NCBI RefSeq assembly: GCF_006494655.1
Contig: NZ_VHIM01000005.1
Coordinates: 186,001-250,000, forward strand
Length of the DNA stretch: 64,000 nt
Reading direction: 5' to 3'
From: Arthrobacter agilis
Lineage (GTDB): Bacteria; Actinomycetota; Actinomycetes; Actinomycetales; Micrococcaceae
Shown one piece after another: positions 55,454 through 61,974 of the stretch; positions within the stretch are counted from its first letter, which is position 1, and every line of letters starts with the position of its first letter. A program made the position numbers and the translations under genes. The notes under the pieces were generated by a model, which did no database searches, was not told where the DNA came from, and worked only from the letters and a program-made list of their open reading frames with translations.

Positions 55454-55909
55454 GTGGCATTCTTCGCGGCGGCCCGCCAGGGGCGGAAGGACGACGCCGA
55501 ACTGGGGACGGGAGTCTGGCGCCGGGCGCACGATCGCTTCCGGCGCGGACTGGACCGGTATCACCAGATCCTCGAGGGGATCGAGGACGACGACGTCTAC
55601 AACGAGCTGGTGGTCGTCGCCAACGACCTCGGCGCGATGCTGCCGGGCGTGCGCGAGGTGTGCGTGCGCGCGCAGACCTCGTCGCCGAGTACGGGGCTGG
55701 ACATCCCGGGAGCGCTCCTGCAGGTGCACCGGGCCCTCTCGAGGGCCGGCAATACGCTGGCAACGACGGCGGAGGCTGCGGCGATGGCCCGGCTGGACGG
55801 TGAGCGCTGGGGTGTCGCGTCCTCGGGCCTGGACAACGTGCGGCGCCGCGCCCAGCTCGTGGCGGACGACGTCGAGGAGGCGGAGCGCGCCATGCCCGAG
55901 GGCGTGTAG
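55454..55909 (+). CDS. Helical protein of unknown function, co-directional with bpa
   Basis: A 151-residue protein, alpha-helical throughout, with HDRFRRGLDRYHQILEGI, a charged centre and LLQVHRALSRAGNTLATTAEAAAMA. No membrane segment or signal peptide is present. The family is not known to me. It begins with GTG 55454 only 5 bases after the bpa stop, so it is co-transcribed and perhaps co-translated. An adaptor or regulator of Bpa is possible, but that is inference from position only. Confidence 0.65.
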   Translation: MAFFAAARQGRKDDAELGTGVWRRAHDRFRRGLDRYHQILEGIEDDDVYNELVVVANDLGAMLPGVREVCVRAQTSSPSTGLDIPGALLQVHRALSRAGNTLATTAEAAAMARLDGERWGVASSGLDNVRRRAQLVADDVEEAERAMPEGV

Positions 55910-55939
55910 GGCTGTCGCCGGAGGAACGTCCGTCCCCGC

Positions 55940-57646
55940 TCAGAACAGCAGGGTGGAATCGGGGGCGACGGCGATGTCCCAGACGTCGAGCTCGCGGCCT
56001 TCGCAGATCCCGCGGTCGCCGGTGGGCCGGCCCAGGATGAAGGGCGCCGATCGGTTCTCGTCCACGTAGGGGTAGCCCCGTTCGTTGAGGACCGTGAGGA
56101 TCCGGTCGCCGGCCGGGGCGTTGCCGTCCCGGTACGTCAGGGTGTGTTCGCGCAGGTAGGCCGAGAACCCCTGGGGCCAGCGGAGGAGGACCCGGCGTCC
56201 CTCGAACTCGAAGCTCAGGCAGGCGAAGGCCCCTGCCCGGCCCCCGCGGAAGGTCCCGGATCGGACCTCCGACGGGTCCCGGATGCCGAGGTCATCGGTC
56301 GGCCGGACACCGAGGACCTCGGGTCGATCGAGCGACCCGGGCGGCTCGCCGCTCGTGGCGACGGCGAGCTCGTCGTCGGGCACGGCGTCGATGGCATCCA
56401 GGAGCACGTCCGGAAGCGGCACAGGATCCCCGGGGATCGTTGTTGCTGCTGGTGTTCGCCGGTCGGCGAGGGTGAGCACGGCCCCGGCGCTCTCGATGGG
56501 GGTCAGCGCTCCGTGATCCCCCCGGACGAGGAACACGATCTGGTCCTTGGGGAAGAAGTCCCGGCCGTACGGCCGTTCGAGGGTGCTGCGGCCGGTCACG
56601 TCGATGGCGAGCGGGCTCTGCTGCTCCTCACCCTTGACGGTCTGCACCACGGACACGTGCTGGTGGATCCTGACCCTGCCACGCACCAGCGTGGGCTCGA
56701 CCGACGTGGTCGACACCACCGCGACCACGTCGGCGAGGCTGAACAGTCCGGCCACCTCTCCCGACGGGCCGGCGGGAGCCCCGGGGTGGAAGACCGCGGC
56801 CAGGGCGGCGGCGACGACGACGAGCCCCACACCGCCGATGATGGCCTGGGCCTTCGCGCCGCGCCTCCGCCCGGCCGGCTCGGGATCCTGCCCAGGGTCC
56901 TGCCCGGCCGCGTTCACCGTCAGGAGGGGTGGGGTGGCGGCTCCCGGGCCCCGCGCGACCTCGGGGGAAGTGATGCCGCGGGGGAGGAGCGCTCGACGGC
57001 TCCTCGCGAGATCGTCGGCCGTGACGCGTCGGGCCGGATCCGCCTCCGCGAGCATGGCGTGCAGGCTCGTCGACGGTGGGCCGGGTTCGTACCCGGGCCG
57101 GTCGCCGTCCGAGCCCGGCTCGCTGTCGCCGTCCGAATTGGGTTCGCGGTCGCCGTCCGGGCCCGGTCCGCTGGCACGCTCCGGCGTCCGGAGCGTGCCC
57201 GGCGCAGCCAGTGCACCGATCAGGTGAGCCTCGATCACCTCGAGGCGGGCCGGGTCCTGTCCGGAGGCGAGCGCTGCCAGGTTCCTGCCCAGGCCGTCCC
57301 AGTGATGCAGGAGGAGGAACTCCCGGTCTTCCGGGGAGAGGGCCGCGAGTGCGGACTGCAGGGCGGGGTGCCGCTCGGTCCGCGGCGGGAGGGACGGCGG
57401 CAGGAACACCTCGACCGACGCCCGTGCCGCAGCGAGCAGGCGGACGCGGAGGTTACCACCGTCCGCGGCCGGAGTCGTCCCGGTGCCGTTCGTCGTCGAG
57501 GGTGCGTCCTGCGCCTGATCACCCGGCGCCAGCGTTTCGACGGCGTCGAGGGCGGCAGCAGCAGCGAGCCGTGCGGAGAGCGAGCGCCGGTAGGCGTAGC
57601 GGTAGGCATCGTCGTGGAGAGCCGCGCGAGCTTCGTCCTCCGTCAT
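55940..57646 (-). CDS. Unrecognised single-span membrane protein, sigma-4-like N-terminus
   Basis: A 568-residue protein. Residues 101-145 (LSPEDREFLLLHHWDGLGRNLAAL and following) look like a degenerate sigma-factor region 4: DREFLLL then a helix-turn-helix without the usual LS-x-x-E-I-A pattern. A Gly/Asp/Pro-rich linker with repeats covers 160-192. One transmembrane helix is visible at about 267-287 after RRRGAK. The ~280-residue outer part has beta-prone segments and a P-F-x-x-x-D-x-I-V-F-L-V motif; no enzyme residues are identified. It resembles anti-sigma-like signalling proteins, but no sigma-factor gene is adjacent. ATG at 57646. Confidence 0.65.
   Translation of the reverse strand: MTEDEARAALHDDAYRYAYRRSLSARLAAAAALDAVETLAPGDQAQDAPSTTNGTGTTPAADGGNLRVRLLAAARASVEVFLPPSLPPRTERHPALQSALAALSPEDREFLLLHHWDGLGRNLAALASGQDPARLEVIEAHLIGALAAPGTLRTPERASGPGPDGDREPNSDGDSEPGSDGDRPGYEPGPPSTSLHAMLAEADPARRVTADDLARSRRALLPRGITSPEVARGPGAATPPLLTVNAAGQDPGQDPEPAGRRRGAKAQAIIGGVGLVVVAAALAAVFHPGAPAGPSGEVAGLFSLADVVAVVSTTSVEPTLVRGRVRIHQHVSVVQTVKGEEQQSPLAIDVTGRSTLERPYGRDFFPKDQIVFLVRGDHGALTPIESAGAVLTLADRRTPAATTIPGDPVPLPDVLLDAIDAVPDDELAVATSGEPPGSLDRPEVLGVRPTDDLGIRDPSEVRSGTFRGGRAGAFACLSFEFEGRRVLLRWPQGFSAYLREHTLTYRDGNAPAGDRILTVLNERGYPYVDENRSAPFILGRPTGDRGICEGRELDVWDIAVAPDSTLLF
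57095..57165 (-). repeat. Repetitive linker in the unrecognised membrane protein
   Basis: A GPDGD/SDGD-type motif, with the CCGTCC unit repeated, codes for about 25 Gly/Asp/Glu/Pro residues between the N-terminal and membrane parts. Confidence 0.55.
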
Positions 57647-57755
57647 GCCGCCGTCCCACCTCCGCCGTCGCGGATTCGCCCGTGAGAAACAACGACGGCT
57701 GATAGTTGTCGGAGGGAACAGAAATAAATGAGCTGTATCGCTGGTTCCCGCCTGT

Positions 57756-58595
57756 ATGACTACATCACCAAATCTTACGTTCAATGACGGCCACACGATC
57801 CCGCAGCTCGGCTACGGAGTGTGGCAGGTCGAGGACAACGTGGCGGAGGACGTCGTCGGCAAGGCCTTCGATGCAGGCTACCGGCACATCGACACGGCCA
57901 TGATCTACGGCAACGAAGCAGGCGTGGGACGCGCCATCGCGAAGTCCGGCGTCGCCCGCGAGGACATGTTCATCACCACCAAGCTGTGGAACGCGGACCA
58001 GGGCTACGAGAGCACCCTGAAGGCGTTCGACGAGTCCATGGAGCGCCTCGGCCTCGAGTACCTCGACCTGTACCTCATCCACTGGCTGCAGCCCAAGCAG
58101 GGCAAATACGTGGACACCTGGAAGGCCTTCGTGGAACTGCAGAAGCAGGGCCGCGTGAAGAGCATCGGTGTCTCCAACTTCACGGTCGAGGCACTGCAGG
58201 AGATCATCGACGCCACCGGAGTGGTCCCCGTCATCAACCAGGTGGAGACACACCCCTACCTCAGCCAGGCCGAGCTTCGCCGCTTCGAGGCGGACAAGGG
58301 AATCCTCCACGAGTCGTGGTCCCCGATCGGGTCCGGCAAGGGACTCCTGGACGACGCCGTCCTGCAGGACATCGCGCAGAAGCGCGGCGCCACCCCGGCG
58401 CAGGTCGTCATCGCCTGGCACCTGGCCCTCGGCAACGTGGTCATTCCGAAGTCCGTCACGGAGTCGCGGATCATCGAGAACTGGGAGTCCCTCGGCGTGA
58501 CGCTCGAGGACGCGGACATCGAGGCCATCAACGGCCTCGACAAGGGGTCCGAGGGCCGTATCGGCGCCGATCCCGCGACGTCCGACTTCGCGTAG
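57756..58595 (+). CDS. Aldo/keto reductase (AKR5-like)
   Basis: The 279-residue AKR barrel has GYRHIDTAMIYGNEAGVGRAI (catalytic D and Y), TTKLWN (K), YLIHW (H) and the NADPH site VIPKSVTESRI. LTFNDGHTIPQLGYGVWQV and the C-terminal LDKGSEGRIG resemble 2,5-diketo-D-gluconate reductases. Substrate is probably a broad range of aldehydes/ketones; NADPH use is likely. The ATG at 57756 lies in the 109-base gap to the divergent membrane protein gene. A long perfect palindrome follows. Confidence 0.9.
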   Translation: MTTSPNLTFNDGHTIPQLGYGVWQVEDNVAEDVVGKAFDAGYRHIDTAMIYGNEAGVGRAIAKSGVAREDMFITTKLWNADQGYESTLKAFDESMERLGLEYLDLYLIHWLQPKQGKYVDTWKAFVELQKQGRVKSIGVSNFTVEALQEIIDATGVVPVINQVETHPYLSQAELRRFEADKGILHESWSPIGSGKGLLDDAVLQDIAQKRGATPAQVVIAWHLALGNVVIPKSVTESRIIENWESLGVTLEDADIEAINGLDKGSEGRIGADPATSDFA

Positions 58596-58670
58596 CCGCG
58601 ACGCGGCAGTCCCGCCGGTGACACCCCGTGGGGCGCGTCCCTGAGGGGCAGTGCTGCAGGTGGAAGCAGA

Positions 58671-58712
58671 ACAGGAGGAGCCGCCCGGCACGTGCCGGGC
58701 GGCTCCTCCTGT
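58671..58712. terminator. 42-base perfect palindrome, bidirectional terminator
   Basis: The 21-base arms (starting ACAGGAGGAGCC) are exactly complementary with no unpaired loop, between the aldo/keto reductase and the flagellar operon end. Confidence 0.7.
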
Positions 58713-58726
58713 GCATACGGCCGGGC

Positions 58727-59098
58727 TCAGGCAGCCGGGGCGAGTGGTGCCCGGAGTGGATAGTCCTGGCCCTCGAGGATCAGTTGCGCGCACCGTCCCG
58801 TCCCCGGGTCCAGCACGATCGGAGCGGCCAGGTTGACGGTGGTCCCGTCGGGGCCCGGATTGGCGACGACGAACAGGTGCGCCTCCGGTACGTCGGCCCC
58901 GAGCGCGTCCCGTTGGACGGCGGAGAACCGCGGACTGTACTCGGGCACGTAGGTGGCCGCGTCGAGGAGGAAGAGGCGTACGCCGGGCTCGTCGGCCGCC
59001 GTGAGCGTGAACAGGCCGTTCGCGTCCGGTACCGGCTCGAAGCGGAACTCGACGAGGGGAGCCAGACCCGGAGGAGGGGTCACGAACGCGGCCCTCAT
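58727..59098 (-). CDS. fliW: Flagellar assembly factor FliW
   Basis: The 123-residue protein is recognisable as FliW by position and by the family pattern APLVEFRFEPVPDANGLFTLTAADEPG, LFVVANP and N-L-x-x-P-I-V-L-D. In Bacillus FliW binds flagellin and CsrA and ties hag translation to secretion. It is shorter than the usual ~140-150 residues. The ATG overlaps the flgL stop by 4 bases (ATGA). No csrA gene follows it. Confidence 0.87.
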   Translation of the reverse strand: MRAAFVTPPPGLAPLVEFRFEPVPDANGLFTLTAADEPGVRLFLLDAATYVPEYSPRFSAVQRDALGADVPEAHLFVVANPGPDGTTVNLAAPIVLDPGTGRCAQLILEGQDYPLRAPLAPAA

Positions 59099-59970
59099 CG
59101 GAGGAAGTCCACCAGCGAGGGCTGGAGGACCCGGGCGGACACGGCCAGGGCACTCTGGTATGCGGTCTCCTGCACCTTGAGGTCCAGGATGATGGACGCG
59201 AGATCGATGTCTTCCACGGTGGCGCGTTCTCCTTCGAGGGCCAGCGATGCGTCGGCGACGGCGTCCTTCGCGCCGAGGAGCCGGGCATGGCGCGTGCCGA
59301 TCTCGGTGTGCTGGGCGGTGAGGTCCTGGATCCGCTGCTGCAGGGGTCCCAGGTGCACAGACACGTCCTTGCCGGACCGCAGATCGGCGGCGATCGTGTC
59401 CAGCAGGGCGAAGACCGAGGTGCTGCCGCTGCCGAACACCGCAGCGCCGTCCGCGTCCACGCGGACCGTTTCGCCGGCACCGATGCGGCGCTCCACCGTA
59501 CCGCCTGCTGCGAAGGTCAGGTCGGGCTGCAGGGCGGCGGACGCATCGGCATTGCCCGCGAAGAGGAACCGGCCCGCGTAGGTGGCATTCGCCTGGCCCT
59601 TGAGCTCGCTCCGCAGCGACTCGATGTCCAGCGCGAGTGCCTCACGGGCCGCAGGCGGCAGGACCGAATTGGAGCCCTGCAGCGTGAGGTCGTTCGCGCG
59701 ATCGAGCGCCCGCTTCGACGTCGTCATTGCGTTCTCCAGCTGGTCCAGCCAGCCTTCGCCGTTGGCGATGTTCCGGCCGTACTGCTCGTTGGCGCGCATC
59801 TCGCCGCGGACGCGGAGGGCGTCGGCTGCGGCGGCCGGATCATCCGACGGGCGGCTGATGGCCTTCTGGCTGCTGGCCTTCTCCTGGAGATCCGCGAGGC
59901 GCGCCAGGTTGGCCTGCAGGGAGCGCTGCGCGCCCTGCATCATGGTGTGGTTGGTGACGCGGGTGATCAT
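59095..59970 (-). CDS. flgL: Flagellar hook-associated protein 3 (FlgL)
   Basis: The 291-residue protein has the flagellin-type N-terminus MITRVTNHTMMQGAQRSLQANLARLADLQEKASSQK and the C-terminal helix in which Q-x-x-A-Y-x-x-x-L-A-V-x-A-R-V-L is kept, typical of hook-filament junction proteins. It joins the hook to the filament. It is preceded by flgK with 10 bases between. Export is through the flagellar type III system, so there is no signal peptide. Confidence 0.93.
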   Translation of the reverse strand: MITRVTNHTMMQGAQRSLQANLARLADLQEKASSQKAISRPSDDPAAAADALRVRGEMRANEQYGRNIANGEGWLDQLENAMTTSKRALDRANDLTLQGSNSVLPPAAREALALDIESLRSELKGQANATYAGRFLFAGNADASAALQPDLTFAAGGTVERRIGAGETVRVDADGAAVFGSGSTSVFALLDTIAADLRSGKDVSVHLGPLQQRIQDLTAQHTEIGTRHARLLGAKDAVADASLALEGERATVEDIDLASIILDLKVQETAYQSALAVSARVLQPSLVDFLR

Positions 59971-59980
59971 CTGGCCCTTC

Positions 59981-61366
59981 CTAGCGTCCTACGATTCCCA
60001 TGCGGTTGATGAGGACGTCGAGCATCTCGTCGACGGCCGTCATCACCCGCGCGGCGCCCTGATAGGCGTGCTGGTACTCCAGCAGGTTGACCTGTTCCTC
60101 GTCCATGCTGACCGAGGTTGCTCCCAGGTGCTGCTGCAGCGCCGCGGTGGCGGAGACCTCGGCGAGGGCGTTGCCCTGCAGCTCTGCGCGGGCTGCGGAG
60201 CCGAGATCGGCGACGAAAGCCGACCAGACGGCGTCGGGGGAGTTCCGGGCCGTCCCGAGGTGCGAGATGGCGTCGGCGACGGAGCCGTCGAGGGCGCCTG
60301 CCGTGGGGTCGCCCGCGGCGAGGCCTTCACGGCCGGTCGGGACGACGGCGAGCGACGCTGCGGCCCGGCCCGGCTCGAAGGCGAAGAACGGGCCCTTGCC
60401 CGCACCGGTGTGCAGGGCATTCACCTGGTCGGCTAGTGTGGCGGCGAACGTGTCGTACCCGGCCGCGGCTTGTGCAAGGGCGCCGCCGGCCGATGCGGGC
60501 GCCAGGAGCGAGAGCGTCGCCGCGAGTTCGCCGCTCTCCACCCCGGCCGGTGCTCCCGGGCGATGCGTCCACTCCACCTGCACCGGCTCGGTGCCGCCGA
60601 GCCCCGCCGACCCCGTGACCTGCAACGCCTGGGCGGTGGTGCCCGCGACCAGCGGGTTGCCGGCGAGGAGGACGTCGGCTGTTCCGTCGGGGTTGTCGCG
60701 GACGGTGGCGCCGGTCAGGCCGGCGAGATTTGTCGTGAGGAGGGTGCGCCGGTCCACGAGCTCGTTGGCGGAGGCGCCGGAGGCGACGGCGGAGCGGATC
60801 TGCCGGTTCAGGTCGGCAACCTGGCTTGCGGCGTCGTTGACCTCCGTGACGAGACCCGCGGCCGAGGACCGGGCCGACGCCCACTGGGACTCGACCTCCC
60901 GGTAGCCGGAGGCGATGCGCCCGGTGAGTTGACCGGCTGCTGCGAGGAGGGCCGATGCGGGTGCATCCTTCTCCGGCTGGTTGGAGAGTTCCTGCCAGCC
61001 GGCCCAGAAGCTCTGCAGGGAAGCTGACACGCCCAGGGTTCCCGGCTCCCGCAGCCCGTCCTCGAGAGCGGAGAACGCCTGGGCGCGCACGGCGGTGTAT
61101 CCGGCGGCGCTGGCGGTGGTGCGGACTCGTGCTTCGAGGTGCATGTCGCCGAGCCGGGCGATGTTCTGGGCGAGCACACCCTCCCCGGCCCGCGTGCCGG
61201 CACTGAACAGCGTCGGCCTGAGGGGCGCGGCGGCCGTCGTGTCCAGACGCTGCCGCGTGTAGCCCTGCGTCGTCGCGTTGGCGATGTTCTGCCCGGTCAC
61301 GTCCAGGCCGGCCCGCGCGGCGGCGAGGCCCGAGTAGGCGGTGTTCAGTCCGCTGAAAGTGCTCAT
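59981..61366 (-). CDS. flgK: Flagellar hook-associated protein 1 (FlgK)
   Basis: The 461-residue protein opens with the rod/hook motif LNTAYSGLAAARAGLDVTGQNIANATTQGYTRQR. It ends with a heptad-like helix carrying N-L-L-E-Y-Q-H-A-Y-Q-G-A-A-R-V-M, both FlgK hallmarks. It forms the first hook-filament junction zone. flgN starts 7 bases upstream; FlgN is its chaperone. Confidence 0.94.
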   Translation of the reverse strand: MSTFSGLNTAYSGLAAARAGLDVTGQNIANATTQGYTRQRLDTTAAAPLRPTLFSAGTRAGEGVLAQNIARLGDMHLEARVRTTASAAGYTAVRAQAFSALEDGLREPGTLGVSASLQSFWAGWQELSNQPEKDAPASALLAAAGQLTGRIASGYREVESQWASARSSAAGLVTEVNDAASQVADLNRQIRSAVASGASANELVDRRTLLTTNLAGLTGATVRDNPDGTADVLLAGNPLVAGTTAQALQVTGSAGLGGTEPVQVEWTHRPGAPAGVESGELAATLSLLAPASAGGALAQAAAGYDTFAATLADQVNALHTGAGKGPFFAFEPGRAAASLAVVPTGREGLAAGDPTAGALDGSVADAISHLGTARNSPDAVWSAFVADLGSAARAELQGNALAEVSATAALQQHLGATSVSMDEEQVNLLEYQHAYQGAARVMTAVDEMLDVLINRMGIVGR

Positions 61367-61373
61367 GGTGGCG

Positions 61374-61859
61374 CTACAGGTCCTTGTCGAGGAGGGTCGG
61401 TCGGTCGGTGCCGTGCCACGCGGCGCCGTCGGAGGCGTAGGTTCCCGCGCCGGTCCCGATTCCCGCGAGGGTCTCCTGGGTGGAGCGGCTCGCGGCCTTC
61501 AGGAACTGCTGGTTGCTGTCCCGGAGGCCGGCGATCTGGGAGACGAGGGCGGTCATGGCCTGCAGATGCGCCGAGAGCAGCTCGCCCCACGGTCCCGCCG
61601 GGGCGGCGGCGGTGAGTTCCCGCAGGGAGGCGCCGTCGTCGATGCCCCACTCGGTGGCGACCGCCGAGGCATGGACGGCACGCGCCAGACCGGTATCGCG
61701 CAGCTTCTGCAGAACCTGTTCGACCTCGCGGGTGGCGTGATGGAGCCACCGCGTCTTGCCGGAGGTGAGCAGGAGTTGTTCCTCCTCCAGTTTGAACGCG
61801 AGGAGTTCGAGCAGTTCACGCTCCTGCCAGAGCAGGGCGGAGAGATCCTGGGCGCTCAC
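61374..61859 (-). CDS. flgN: FlgN-type flagellar chaperone
   Basis: The 161-residue all-helical protein has a typical FlgN start (VSAQDLSALLWQERELLELLAFKLEEEQLLL) and a C-terminus with SNQQFLKAASRSTQETL. It should bind FlgK and FlgL before export. The GTG at 61859 follows AAAGGAGG with ideal spacing. A sigma-28-like promoter lies 48-74 bases upstream of it. Confidence 0.88.
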   Translation of the reverse strand: MSAQDLSALLWQERELLELLAFKLEEEQLLLTSGKTRWLHHATREVEQVLQKLRDTGLARAVHASAVATEWGIDDGASLRELTAAAPAGPWGELLSAHLQAMTALVSQIAGLRDSNQQFLKAASRSTQETLAGIGTGAGTYASDGAAWHGTDRPTLLDKDL

Positions 61860-61906
61860 GGTGCCACCTCCTTTCCGGTGCCACCGGACGGGTGGAACCG
61901 GAAGAA

Positions 61907-61933
61907 CTATCGGCAGGGCCCGGTGCCATGTAA
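61907..61933 (-). promoter_or_regulatory. Candidate sigma-28 (FliA-type) promoter of flgN
   Basis: On the minus strand TTAC (61930-61933), 15 bases, then GCCGATAG (61907-61914) lie before flgN. The -10 matches GCCGATAA at 7 of 8; the -35 matches TAAA at only 2 of 4. Confidence 0.4.
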
Positions 61934-61974
61934 GGACGGGAACCAGGCGTGTCGGGAACAATCTACCAGCAGCC

